A stretch of DNA of 64,000 nt from Sphingobium sufflavum (GTDB lineage Bacteria; Pseudomonadota; Alphaproteobacteria; Sphingomonadales; Sphingomonadaceae), in NCBI RefSeq assembly GCF_021403115.1, contig NZ_JAJSSH010000002.1, positions 434,001 through 498,000 of the forward strand, written 5' to 3'. The position numbers and the translations under genes are program-made. Positions 52,571 through 61,288 of the stretch are shown piece by piece (the stretch's first letter is position 1; the number at the start of each line of letters is the position of its first letter). Below the pieces are notes generated by a model. That model was given only the letters and a program-made list of their open reading frames with translations, was not told the DNA's origin and ran no database searches.

Positions 52571-53758
52571 ATGCCCGAAGTGACTGAGCTGACCGACAAG
52601 TATGTGAAGGGCCTACCGCCTGCGACCGGCGGGCAATATGTGGTGCGCGACACGCTCGCCGGTTTCTTCGTCGTGGTGGGCAAGCGCACCAAGACGTTCA
52701 CCGTGCAGTGCGACGTGAAGGACGACCTTGAACGCCGCCGGACCAAGAAGGTGGCGCTGGGGCAGGTTGGCGAGCTTTCCGTCGCACAGGCCCGCGCCAA
52801 GGCGAAGGCTACGCTGGGCGCATTGCAGGTCGCCGGCAAGTTCGAGGAGCGCCGGAAGGAATGGACGCTGGGGGAGGCATGGGACCACATGCGCGACTTC
52901 GACCTCCCGGCGAAGGGATCGCGCCCGCGCACGGTGGACGGCTACGAAAAGACCATCCGCCGCCTCATGGGCGATTGGCTGACCGTCCCGCTGCACAAGT
53001 TCGCGGACAAGCCACACCTCGTTACGGAGCGCCACCGGACCATCACCCGCGAAAACGGACCCTATGCCGCCAACCACTTCGGGCGCGCCTTCCGGCGGCT
53101 CTACAATTACGCTCAGGCCAAGCTGGACCGGACCTTGCCCGTCACGGCATGGTCAAAGGTCATCAGCTTCAACCGGGAACATCGCCGCAATACGGGCATG
53201 GGCGATAACGACCTTGGGCAATGGTTCGCCCAGCTTGCGGCCATCCCGAACGGAGTGCGTCGCGAGTTCCACCTCCTCACGTTGCTATCTGGGTCACGCC
53301 CCGACGCGCTGAGCAAGGCCGAATGGAAGCACCTCAACGTGAAGCGCCGGGCGCTGCATATTCCCGCGCCTAAGGGTGGCGAAGATCGCGCGTTCGACAT
53401 CCCGCTTTCCCGGCCCATGCTCGCGTCGCTCGCCCGCGCCCGTCGGGCGGGATGCAAGCTCGCCCCGCGCCAGAGCGAGACGTTCATCTTCCCCGCCGCC
53501 AAGAGCAAGAGCGGCCACATTGTCGAATGGAAGGAGGATCGGGCCGAGCTTTGCAAGTGGGGCGTCGATCTTCGCCAGTCCTACGCCATCGCCGCTGAAA
53601 CGCTGGACGTGTCGGAGCGCACCGTGAAGCGGTTGCTGAACCATGCGACGCAGGACGTGACGATGGGCTATGGTGATCGTGACCGTATGTGGCCCCGGCT
53701 TATTGCCGAACAGGAACGCATTTCCGCGCATTTCATGTCGCAGGCGAAGCGCAGTTAG
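52571..53758 (+). CDS. Tyrosine-type integrase
   Basis: 395 residues: an N-terminal DUF4102-like arm-binding domain (TGGQYVVRDTLAGFFVVVGK), core-binding domain at about 95-185, then catalytic domain with LLSGSRPDALSKAEWKHL (first Arg), DLRQSYAIAAETLDVS (second Arg), RLLNHATQDVTMGYG (His and nucleophile Tyr). The usual His of H-x-x-R is Val here (VDLR), seen in some active relatives. GGGAG lies 7 nt before the ATG. About 160 bp from the tRNA-Lys fragment, it presumably integrated this element there. Confidence 0.92.
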   Translation: MPEVTELTDKYVKGLPPATGGQYVVRDTLAGFFVVVGKRTKTFTVQCDVKDDLERRRTKKVALGQVGELSVAQARAKAKATLGALQVAGKFEERRKEWTLGEAWDHMRDFDLPAKGSRPRTVDGYEKTIRRLMGDWLTVPLHKFADKPHLVTERHRTITRENGPYAANHFGRAFRRLYNYAQAKLDRTLPVTAWSKVISFNREHRRNTGMGDNDLGQWFAQLAAIPNGVRREFHLLTLLSGSRPDALSKAEWKHLNVKRRALHIPAPKGGEDRAFDIPLSRPMLASLARARRAGCKLAPRQSETFIFPAAKSKSGHIVEWKEDRAELCKWGVDLRQSYAIAAETLDVSERTVKRLLNHATQDVTMGYGDRDRMWPRLIAEQERISAHFMSQAKRS

Positions 53759-53986
53759 TCAGTTTTCACACTGCACGACGTCTGACCTCGTTAAACTGCT
53801 TGCCGTGCTTGGCGTGGGTCCGTAAATGTTGAGTTGTCGCTGGCGCTCTGCGTCGCACACGGTTGCCGGATAGAATTGCCTGCGGGGGTTCGTTTCGTAC
53901 CGACAGAAAAGGAGACCGGTAGAGCTTCGCTCCCGGATGTCTGCACGGACGAACAGGGTCCGGGCGTCTGTCGGGTTAGAAGCGCC

Positions 53987-54259
53987 GTGTCTGAATTAGA
54001 TCAATCTTGGAGCCAGCTTGCCGAGCGTGTCGCGGGTATCGTGACGCGCCACTTGGCTGACCTCCCGCCCCGCCGCGTATCGCCGTGGTTTACTCCCGAT
54101 GACGCCGCCGATTACCTCCGGCTGACGCGCCGGGGCCTTGAGGACATGCGGGCGAAGGCCAGCGGTCCCCGCTATCACAAGGTCAACGACCGGGTTGTGC
54201 GCTACCATGTGCGCGACCTCGACGCTTGGCTTCTGAGCGAGGGAGGCGAGCGTGGATAA
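53987..54259 (+). CDS. Helix-turn-helix domain protein (AlpA/excisionase-like)
   Basis: About 90 residues from a GTG (MSELDQSWSQLAERVAGIVT). FTPDDAADYLRLTRRGLEDM then RYHKVNDRVVRYHVRDLDAW is the AlpA/MerR-like fold of phage excisionases and regulators. The frame is open upstream to 53834, but that part is unlike any family and the ribosome-binding site is weak at either start. It probably controls integrase or excision. Confidence 0.7.
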   Translation: MSELDQSWSQLAERVAGIVTRHLADLPPRRVSPWFTPDDAADYLRLTRRGLEDMRAKASGPRYHKVNDRVVRYHVRDLDAWLLSEGGERG

Positions 54260-54572
54260 CGCAAATACGCCCGCCCCGTGCAGGGGGGCGGGCGAGGGCG
54301 CTACTTACCGAGCCGCAGCCCTCTCTACTTCCCCGGAAATGGGCCAGCGCGAAATCAGCGAATTGCCTTTCGCTGTCGAATACTACGCCGAACGCGCGGT
54401 GCAGTTCGCCAATACCGTGTTCGATCTCGACCGGGAAGCTGAGGGCCTGGACTGGGCAAGCCGGGTGCAGGCTCGATGCGACGTTGCTCCGGCAGACCTT
54501 TTTCCTTGTTTGCCGCCGGGCATGATCGACGTTCTTCGGAGCCGAGCCGAAAGGATGCTCGTGCATGGCTGA
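54252..54572 (+). CDS. Hypothetical phage protein, 106 residues
   Basis: Starts with GTG overlapping the preceding stop by 8 bp and overlaps the primase start by 8 bp, so it is part of a packed early operon. The first 30 residues are low-complexity; then GQREISELPFAVEYYAERAV and a helical C-terminus. No family recognised. Confidence 0.6.
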   Translation: MDNANTPAPCRGAGEGATYRAAALSTSPEMGQREISELPFAVEYYAERAVQFANTVFDLDREAEGLDWASRVQARCDVAPADLFPCLPPGMIDVLRSRAERMLVHG

Positions 54573-56964
54573 CGCGGACCCGCGCCCGGCGCAGATGATC
54601 GACGCCGCGATGGCATACATTCGCGGCGGCTTCCGCCTTGTGCAGCTAAAGCCGGGCGGCAAGCAGCCTGTCAGTGAGAAGGGCTGGCAGAACGCCAGCC
54701 CGGCGGGCCGCGACTTTGAGGGAGGGAAGAATATCGGGGTGCAGCTTGGCGCAAAGTCGGGCCACCTTGTCGATATTGATCTCGATTGCGAGGAAGCGCG
54801 GCATCTGGCGGGGCTGGAATGCTTCTTCGGGCATCTCCCGGCCTTCCGCCGCGCCAGCCTCCCGGCCCATGCCCCCGGCCATCGCCTCGTGGTTTGCCGC
54901 GATGCGCCAGACGAGTTTGTGCAATTCGGCTTCAAGGGGAAAGGCGAGGAAGAAGCCATCGCCGGACTGGGCTTGGCCAAGACGATGATTTTGGAGGTGC
55001 GGGCGGGCAAGTGCTACACCGTGTTTCCGCCGTCCGTAATCGCGGGCGACCCGCTAATCTGGAACGCCCGCGCCAACCCCGATGTGCCGTCGATGGATTG
55101 GGACGAGCTACGGTTGAAGGCGGGCCTGTTGGCATTCGCGTCGTTCGCCGCCGCCAACTACCCGGCGGAAGGCGGACGCGACAATTTCTGTATGCACCTT
55201 GCCGGGGCGCTGGTGCATCTTGGCGTAGATCCCGAAACCGCCGAGGACATTATCGCGGCAATCGTCGCCATGAAGGGCGACAATCCGCGTGACCGCCGGG
55301 GGAAGGCCATTGCATCGGCGGCGAAGCGCGAAGCAGGTGAGGCTGTAACAGGCGTCCCGGCCTTCCTTGACCATATCGGTATGAAGGCCTGCGAGAAGCG
55401 GGTGCGTGATTGGCTGGGGCAGGTTGCGCCCGACGCTGGCGACCCTGTGCCGCCCGACGCCATCATGCTTGGTCGTCCCGACCTCCACGCGGTCCTCGGC
55501 GAGATTGAGGCCATGCTTATTGCGAATAGTGGGCGGGTGTTCCGGCGGCACTCCGAACTTGCCCGTGTCAGCACCCTCGAAGAAGTGACCCTTGAGGACG
55601 GTATTGCACGCAAGGCCGGGCTGGTTGAATTGCGCGTTGCTTCCCCGGCATGGCTCGCAGTCGAGGCGAGCCGCGTCGGCACCTTTGCACAGCGCAACGG
55701 CGCAAAGGTGTCGCTGGTGCAGCCGCCGACCGCGCTGATGGGGATGCTTGGGGCGGTTGCCGACGAAAGCCGCTTCCCGCCAATTCGCGGCTTGTCGATG
55801 ACGCCGACGCTGTTGTGCGAACGACCCGGCTACGACCCCGAAAGCAAGCTGTTCCTCGCCTTCCCAGAAGGGATGTTCCCGCCTGGCAATATGTCACCAA
55901 CGCGCACGGATGCGGAAGCTGCCCTTGCACGGCTGGCGCATCCGCTGCGCGCCTTCCCGTTCGTGGACGAAGCATCCCGGTCGGTGATGCTCTCCGGGAT
56001 GATTGCCGCCGTGATCCGGGGGGAGCTTCGCACCTGCCCCATGCACATCTTTGACGCCCCGGCGGCAGGGACGGGCAAGACAATGCTGGCTGACATTATC
56101 GGCATTATGGGCACGGGTGTTTCGCCTTCGGGCGTGACGCACAGCGCGGACAGCGACGAAAACGAAAAGCGGTTGGTCTCCATCCTGCGGACTGGCGACC
56201 CGGTCGTGCTGTTGGACAACGTGACGACCGAGCTTGAGGGCGACTTCCTTTGCGGGATGCTCACCGCAGAAACCGTGCAGGCGCGCATTCTCGGACAGAG
56301 CGAACGGGTTAGGCTGAGCACTCGCGTCCTGATGCTGGCGACGGGTAACAACATCCGGGCGCGGGGGGACATGGCGCGGCGCGTCGTGAAGTGCCGACTT
56401 GATGCTCGGATGGCCAACCCCGACGAACGGGATTTCGACTTCAACGCCGCCGATGATGTGCGCGCGGATCGGCCCGCCTTGGTCATCGACGCGCTGACCG
56501 TCGTGCGCGCCTATATCGGGGCGGGAAAGCCCATCGCCCTCTCTCCATTCGGCAGTTTCGGTGATTGGGATTTGGTGCGTGGCGCGTTGGTATGGCTCGG
56601 CCATGCTGATCCCGCCGATACCCGCGCGGCGGTGAAGGACGACAACGCTGAGACTGAGGAGAAGGTCGAGCTTCTCCGGCTGCTATACGAGCATGTCGGT
56701 GTTGGCCGCCGCTTCACGACCTCTGAAGTCGGTTCGCGGGCCAACCTTGAACCATTGCGTATCGCCCTTGGTCGTATGCTGCATCGGGGCGAGTGGGACG
56801 GGCGGAGCGCCGGGCACCTCCTGCGGAGCAGCAAGGATTTCCCGCTACTGGGCCTTACGCTGCGGTCGAAGCTGAATGCCGCGAAGGCGCAGGCATGGTG
56901 GCTGGAAGGCGAGCCGGATGCGGCGTTGCTCGATGACCGGGAGGATGACTCATGCCCCTTCTAG
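54565..56964 (+). CDS. Bifunctional DNA primase/polymerase with helicase-type ATPase domain
   Basis: 799 residues. The N-terminal prim-pol domain (about 1-215) has GFRLVQLKPGGKQPVSEKGW, the metal-binding Asp pair in HLVDIDLDCEEA, APGHRLVVCRD and TMILEVRAGKCYTVFPPS. The C-terminal ATPase has Walker A in FDAPAAGTGKTMLADIIG, a B-like VVLLDNVTTELEGD and LMLATGNNIRARGDMARR as sensor and arginine-finger region. Such fusions start and unwind replication in P4-like satellites and plasmids, acting without host DnaG. It implies that the element replicates autonomously after excision. Confidence 0.9.
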   Translation: MADADPRPAQMIDAAMAYIRGGFRLVQLKPGGKQPVSEKGWQNASPAGRDFEGGKNIGVQLGAKSGHLVDIDLDCEEARHLAGLECFFGHLPAFRRASLPAHAPGHRLVVCRDAPDEFVQFGFKGKGEEEAIAGLGLAKTMILEVRAGKCYTVFPPSVIAGDPLIWNARANPDVPSMDWDELRLKAGLLAFASFAAANYPAEGGRDNFCMHLAGALVHLGVDPETAEDIIAAIVAMKGDNPRDRRGKAIASAAKREAGEAVTGVPAFLDHIGMKACEKRVRDWLGQVAPDAGDPVPPDAIMLGRPDLHAVLGEIEAMLIANSGRVFRRHSELARVSTLEEVTLEDGIARKAGLVELRVASPAWLAVEASRVGTFAQRNGAKVSLVQPPTALMGMLGAVADESRFPPIRGLSMTPTLLCERPGYDPESKLFLAFPEGMFPPGNMSPTRTDAEAALARLAHPLRAFPFVDEASRSVMLSGMIAAVIRGELRTCPMHIFDAPAAGTGKTMLADIIGIMGTGVSPSGVTHSADSDENEKRLVSILRTGDPVVLLDNVTTELEGDFLCGMLTAETVQARILGQSERVRLSTRVLMLATGNNIRARGDMARRVVKCRLDARMANPDERDFDFNAADDVRADRPALVIDALTVVRAYIGAGKPIALSPFGSFGDWDLVRGALVWLGHADPADTRAAVKDDNAETEEKVELLRLLYEHVGVGRRFTTSEVGSRANLEPLRIALGRMLHRGEWDGRSAGHLLRSSKDFPLLGLTLRSKLNAAKAQAWWLEGEPDAALLDDREDDSCPF

Positions 56965-57287
56965 ACCTGCTGCACGCATTCTTGATCTTACAGGGTTTCC
57001 CGGGTTTTCCGGGTTCTCTCCTAGCCCCAATCCGGTTTGGGTATGTTTCTGTTGTTGTTAACAACAACAAGAATAGGCGCGCGGGAGTAGAGGGTGGCGA
57101 GCCTCCCCGGGAAACCCGCGAAACCCTGCCTCCAGCGGCGGTAGCTCCGCCGATCGCGCCCTCGTGCGCGCTAAAAAAGGCACCTGCTGACCATCAATCA
57201 GCATCCCCACGCGCGCAAAGCTCCGTGCTGCCAGCGCTTCTTGGGCGGTGGCCACAATTAAGACGGCGAAACGGACGGTGATGACGC
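56965..57287. other. Non-coding gap after the primase gene, candidate replication origin
   Basis: About 320 bp. It begins with three closely spaced GGGTTTTCC-like units (56994-57016) and holds a 20-bp perfect palindrome. A plus-strand frame at 56952-57281 is open but its product is low-complexity and it is not called. The features would suit an origin or a transcription block between replication and packaging genes. Confidence 0.45.
57050..57069. repeat. 20-bp perfect palindrome
   Basis: TGTTGTTGTTAACAACAACA, two 10-bp arms with no spacer, in a locally AT-rich spot 86 bp after the primase stop. Candidate operator or initiator site. Confidence 0.7.
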
Positions 57288-57752
57288 ATGGAAACGGCTA
57301 TGGAACATAACATGAACAATGATGCAGCCTCTCCCGGCAACCTCCCTACGACGCGCGGCCATGACGGCGCGGTGACGGTCCACGCGCCCGGCCTCGCGAT
57401 CATCACTGACATGGCGCGGGGCGGGCATCCCACCAGCAGCATTGCCGCCGCGCTGGGCATGTCGGCCCGCGTCTTCCGCGAGTGCCGCAAGCGCCAGCCC
57501 GAGGTCGAGGAAGCCTTCGCCGTAGGGTTGGGGGGCCTCGAACACGAGCTTGTCCATACCCTGCTAGCGCAGGCCCGGAAGGGCAACGTCGTCGCCGCCA
57601 TGTTCCTGCTCAAGTGCCGCCACGGCTACCGCGAGACGGGCCAGACCGACAGCGCCCCGAAGATCGCGGTGCAGATCAACCTCCCCGGCGCGCTGGACGA
57701 ACGCGCCTACGCCAACCTCATCGCCTCGGAGGCCCGCCATGACGACGCCTAA
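57288..57752 (+). CDS. Terminase small subunit-like protein
   Basis: 154 residues. A helix-turn-helix is visible in HPTSSIAAALGMSARVFREC, followed by a helical core (EVEEAFAVGLGGLEHELVHT, AAMFLLKCRHGYRETGQ), the layout of phage TerS proteins, which recognise the packaging site. It overlaps the TerL start by 14 bp. The first of three closely spaced Met was taken as start; the ribosome-binding site is not obvious. Confidence 0.78.
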   Translation: METAMEHNMNNDAASPGNLPTTRGHDGAVTVHAPGLAIITDMARGGHPTSSIAAALGMSARVFRECRKRQPEVEEAFAVGLGGLEHELVHTLLAQARKGNVVAAMFLLKCRHGYRETGQTDSAPKIAVQINLPGALDERAYANLIASEARHDDA

Positions 57753-59124
57753 GCTCAGCCACCCTACGCCTTGGCAGGAACGGGTGCTGGCAGTGCCCGA
57801 AGACCTCAACCTTGCCCTGTTGGGCGGGCGCGGGTCGGGCAAGACGACGGCCCTCGCGCTGTTGGTCCTGCGCCACTGCGTCCAGTATGAGGACAAGGCC
57901 CGCGTCCTGATCCTTCGCGCGACCTACAAGTCCCTCGCCAACCTGTGGGATGAGCTTGAGGCGCTGTTCCGCGACGCCTTCCCCGGCGGCATCACCTCCA
58001 ACCGGGCCGACTTCGTAATCCGCTGCCCCAACGGAGCGGTCGTCACGCTGGGCAACCTGTCCGGGCAGAAGGACGTGGCGAAGTGGCAGGGGCAGGAAGC
58101 GAACCTGTTGGCGGTCGATGAGATCACCAACTTCACGACCTTGCGCCATATCAACATGCTCCGCGCCAACCTTCGCGGCCCGGCTGGCATCCCGACGCGC
58201 ATGATCGTGCTAGGCAACCCCGGCGGGCCGCTTCATGCGACCATCGCACGGATGCACGTCACGGGGCGCATCCCTTGGCGGCCCTATGAATTGGCCGATG
58301 GCTCGCGCTGGGTATATGGCCCGTCGACCTACATCGACAATCCGACCATCGACACCGAGCGCTATGCCCGGTCGATCATCGCATCGTCCGGTGGCGACCG
58401 CGCGCTGGCGGAAGCATGGCTGAACAACAACTGGTCGGACCTTGCGGGAGCGTTTTTTGCCGATGTGTTCGGCGATCATTGCATCATCCCGGACGATCCC
58501 GGTTTCCGGGTGCCGAGGGGCAAGGGGCATGGCTGGTATAGCTGTGTTGCGCTCGATTGGGGCTGGTCCGCGCCAACCGCCGCCGTGCTTGCCGTTCATG
58601 CTCGCAGGCCCGGTCTGATTGGTCCCGCCGGGCGGGCTTATCCGCAGGGATCGTGGATCATCGTGGACGAGGTGCATAGCGCTCGCACCGACGACCCTTC
58701 GCTGGGCAAGGGCTGGCCTCCCCAGATGGTTGCCGAGGAGGTGCTTGCCGCCTGCGAGCGGTGGGGCGTTCGTCCGCAGGGCGTTGGCGACGATGCGCGT
58801 GGATTGCAGAACGATACGCTGCTGGAACAGCTTGGCCGTCACGGCCTGCACCTCGTCAAGCCGCGCAAGGATCGCATCAGCGGCTGGGTGAAGGTGAAGT
58901 CCCTCATGGCCGCCGCCCGCGATGGCGACCCCGAAACCCCCGGCCTTTGGCTTTCCGAACGCTGCAAGTTCGGCCTCGAAACGCTCCCCCTTCTGCCGCG
59001 TGACGACGTGCGGATGGAGGACGTGGACACGTCTGCGAACGACCACTTCGCGGATGCCGTCCGATACCTCGTCAACTCTGACCCCCGCATCGTCACCTAC
59101 GGCCGAACGGTCGGCCATTACTGA
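57739..59124 (+). CDS. Terminase large subunit
   Basis: 461 residues. The packaging ATPase has Walker A in LALLGGRGSGKTTALALLV, Walker B in ANLLAVDEITNF and motif III GNPGG. The RNase H-like nuclease has Asp in VALDWGWSAPTAAVLAVH, GVGDDARGLQND and ANDHFADAVRYL. All catalytic residues expected are present, so it should cut and pump DNA. In a satellite with its own TerS/TerL, packaging would use helper capsids but its own pac or cos choice. Confidence 0.92.
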   Translation: MTTPKLSHPTPWQERVLAVPEDLNLALLGGRGSGKTTALALLVLRHCVQYEDKARVLILRATYKSLANLWDELEALFRDAFPGGITSNRADFVIRCPNGAVVTLGNLSGQKDVAKWQGQEANLLAVDEITNFTTLRHINMLRANLRGPAGIPTRMIVLGNPGGPLHATIARMHVTGRIPWRPYELADGSRWVYGPSTYIDNPTIDTERYARSIIASSGGDRALAEAWLNNNWSDLAGAFFADVFGDHCIIPDDPGFRVPRGKGHGWYSCVALDWGWSAPTAAVLAVHARRPGLIGPAGRAYPQGSWIIVDEVHSARTDDPSLGKGWPPQMVAEEVLAACERWGVRPQGVGDDARGLQNDTLLEQLGRHGLHLVKPRKDRISGWVKVKSLMAAARDGDPETPGLWLSERCKFGLETLPLLPRDDVRMEDVDTSANDHFADAVRYLVNSDPRIVTYGRTVGHY

Positions 59125-59136
59125 GAAGGACCACCC

Positions 59137-59949
59137 ATGCTTGACGAAATGACCCCTGTTCGCGCGGATGTCCCGCTCGATTATCACCCGGACAGCCTCT
59201 TGGGCGTCGCATCGGCACTCAACCAGCCCGATACGCTGGGCTTGTCCGCACTGTCGTCCGCCCGTGAGGCGCTGCGCCTTTGTTATGACAATTTCGGACG
59301 GCTGAACGATGCCGAGCGGGATTTGCAGGCGGCGGCGGAACCTGCCGTCCGTCGCCAGCATCCCGTCGCAGGATCGGCGCATACCGACGTCACTGACAAT
59401 GTCCGCATGGTGCGCGGCAAGCCGACGCGGATCGTGGACGCCGAAGAGTTCATCGACGCCGCTGACCGGGCATTCCAGCGCATTGCCCCGGCGGTGGATC
59501 GGCGCGTTACCGAGTTGAAGGGCTACCGCACGACGCTGGAAGGCCGCGTAGCGGCGGCCATCGACAACCCTTCCCGGAAGTCCCCGGAAGGACTGTCGCT
59601 GGCGAGTGAGGTCCGCGCACACCTCAAGGCCATGAAGCGCCCGGATCAGCGGACGCAGTTCGTGGCGGCGGCGCTGGCGCAGGGCGACAAGGCAACTGTG
59701 GCGGCAGTCATTCATGCCCCCGCGTTCCTCTCCGGCATGACCGACGAAACTCACGCCGCAATCCGCAAGGCTGCGACGGAAAAGTTCGCGCCGGTCGATA
59801 GTGCCCAGCTTGCCGCGACCGACGCCGCACTGGTGAAGGTCATGGCGGCGGGCAGTGCGGTGACGCGCCGCTTTGCGGATGTGCTGGCCATGCGGCAGTC
59901 ACCGCTGATCCGCGCGGGCCGCAGTCTCAACGCATTGCGGGAGGGCTGA
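59137..59949 (+). CDS. Hypothetical phage protein, 270 residues
   Basis: Begins MLDEMTPVRADVPLDYHPDS, 12 bp after the terL stop with GAAGGA upstream. Mostly helical and Ala-rich; long stretches (SLASEVRAHLKAMKRPDQRT, DAALVKVMAAGSAVTRRFAD) suggest helical bundles. A portal protein is expected in this place in many phages, but this protein is too short and lacks portal-like features. Role unknown. Confidence 0.75.
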   Translation: MLDEMTPVRADVPLDYHPDSLLGVASALNQPDTLGLSALSSAREALRLCYDNFGRLNDAERDLQAAAEPAVRRQHPVAGSAHTDVTDNVRMVRGKPTRIVDAEEFIDAADRAFQRIAPAVDRRVTELKGYRTTLEGRVAAAIDNPSRKSPEGLSLASEVRAHLKAMKRPDQRTQFVAAALAQGDKATVAAVIHAPAFLSGMTDETHAAIRKAATEKFAPVDSAQLAATDAALVKVMAAGSAVTRRFADVLAMRQSPLIRAGRSLNALREG

Positions 59950-59952
59950 CCG

Positions 59953-60183
59953 ATGGCATGGCCATACACCTACACCAAGATCAACACGTTCCGGCGGGGC
60001 GTCCTGATCGCCTACACCGTCAAGGACGGCGTCCCCACCAAGGGCGAGGTCGAGCAGTATATCGACCGGACGTGGATTGGCAGCTTCCTCCGCAAGAAGA
60101 AGTATTGGCGGGCGAAGCGCCCCAGCGGGAAGGTCGTCGCTATCCGCGCGTGGACCAAGGAAAGCGCGGCGAGGAAGCTATGA
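59953..60183 (+). CDS. Hypothetical small basic phage protein, 76 residues
   Basis: MAWPYTYTKINTFRRGVLIA opens a strongly basic, aromatic-rich chain ending in WTKESAARKL. It follows the previous gene by 3 bp and overlaps the next start (ATGA). Unknown role, perhaps nucleic-acid binding. Confidence 0.65.
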   Translation: MAWPYTYTKINTFRRGVLIAYTVKDGVPTKGEVEQYIDRTWIGSFLRKKKYWRAKRPSGKVVAIRAWTKESAARKL

Positions 60184-60374
60184 GCGCGACCTATGCCGCC
60201 CTCAATCGGGTTGCCCGGAAGCAGGCAGGGGAGCGCCAGCGGGCGGAAGCGCGCCGCCTTGCTGGGCTTGCCGTCCGGGGAGCCTATGAGCCGCCGCGAT
60301 GGGTTCTCTCGCGGCTGACCCATGCCGACCGCATGGAATACGAGGCGGCGCGGGACGAGGCCCGGCGGCGATGA
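60180..60374 (+). CDS. Hypothetical small phage protein, 64 residues
   Basis: MSATYAALNRVARKQAGERQ; highly charged and helical. Both ends overlap neighbours by 4 bp (ATGA), supporting translation as part of a packed operon. No family recognised. Confidence 0.6.
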   Translation: MSATYAALNRVARKQAGERQRAEARRLAGLAVRGAYEPPRWVLSRLTHADRMEYEAARDEARRR

Positions 60375-60541
60375 GCAAGGGCGCGAACCCAAGGCGAGGG
60401 CGCTTCGTCAAGGGAGGCCCGCCCGGCTCGATTGTCCGCCCCTGCCTGCGTTGCCGCAGGCCGTTCGCCAGCGAGGGACCGCACAACCGAATGTGCGGCC
60501 CCTGCCGGGTTGCGTCGGTCAGTCCGTTTGAGCCGGGGTGA
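60371..60541 (+). CDS. Small zinc-ribbon phage protein, 56 residues
   Basis: MSKGANPRRGRFVKGGPPGS, then CLRCRRPFASEGPHNRMCGP with a further C: two CxxC pairs about 14 residues apart that would hold one zinc ion. Such short zinc-ribbon proteins are frequent in phage accessory regions. ATGA overlap with the preceding gene. Confidence 0.65.
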   Translation: MSKGANPRRGRFVKGGPPGSIVRPCLRCRRPFASEGPHNRMCGPCRVASVSPFEPG

Positions 60542-60546
60542 AGCAG

Positions 60547-60744
60547 CTAGTCGAGGCGGACAGATTCCACGGCGTCGTTCAACATCCGCGCAACGGCCTT
60601 CGCTTCCTCAAGGCCGGTGCCTTCGGGCAGGTTGAGCGTTACCCACTTGTCGCGCGGCAAGCCAACATCGCCATGCAATTCAAGAGCGACATAGCACGGC
60701 TGACCGACTTCCCGTTCCTTCACGGTTGCGGTGAAATTCCTCAT
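60547..60744 (-). CDS. Hypothetical protein, 65 residues
   Basis: MRNFTATVKEREVGQPCYVA; AGGAGG lies 6 nt upstream of the ATG. A small alpha-beta protein with LEEAKAVARMLNDAVESVRL at its end. It faces the plus-strand packaging operon and is co-translated with the gene to its right (ATGA overlap 60741-60744). Unknown function. Confidence 0.65.
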   Translation of the reverse strand: MRNFTATVKEREVGQPCYVALELHGDVGLPRDKWVTLNLPEGTGLEEAKAVARMLNDAVESVRLD

Positions 60745-61019
60745 ACTTCCTCCTGTTCGCACTCATCTGGGAAGTGCAGGCCTTCGATAAGCTCCGAATA
60801 GTCATTCGGGATGCCGAGGATCAGCCCTTCGAGGTTGCCACCATTATGCAGGTCGCATGCTTCCACAACCATTACGATCGCATCTGCAACGTCGCAGGTG
60901 TCCCAGTGCTCATAAGTTACAGTTTCCCACAACGCTTCGATTGCATCGCAGGCCCGTTCCCGCCTTGCGTCAATGACGGCAATCTCACGCCGTTCCTGCA
61001 AATTTACGACGATACCCAT
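60741..61019 (-). CDS. Hypothetical acidic protein, 92 residues
   Basis: MGIVVNLQERREIAVIDARR, then CDAIEALWETVTYEHWDTCD and an acidic tail ending DECEQEEV. GGAGG is 8 nt before the ATG. Strongly acidic small phage proteins sometimes mimic DNA and block restriction or other host enzymes; here this is only a possibility raised by the charge and by the nearby restriction genes. Confidence 0.65.
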   Translation of the reverse strand: MGIVVNLQERREIAVIDARRERACDAIEALWETVTYEHWDTCDVADAIVMVVEACDLHNGGNLEGLILGIPNDYSELIEGLHFPDECEQEEV

Positions 61020-61288
61020 AGCCGCTACCTCCATTTTCAAAGGCGCTGCCCCCGGCGGAACACAAATGACGCAATTATGCCGACGGCCAGCGCACAGGTT
61101 GCTGTGGTTTGGTTTCGTCGGCTCGCAGGGGCCACGCGGCACAGAGGGTCGCCCTGGGCCTGCAACGCGAATGAAGGGCTTGTAGTGTCGCCCACCGGCT
61201 CAGGTTGCCCCGAACGAATCAATCCTACCGGGGGTGGCACGGTGCGTTCAAGCAGTTTTAACGATACAGCCCGGTTGCGTAAGTCGCC

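Noticed and set aside
56952-57281. 109-codon plus-strand frame after the primase
   Set aside because: Starts inside the primase gene, includes the palindrome and repeat units, and has a low-complexity product; read as non-coding.
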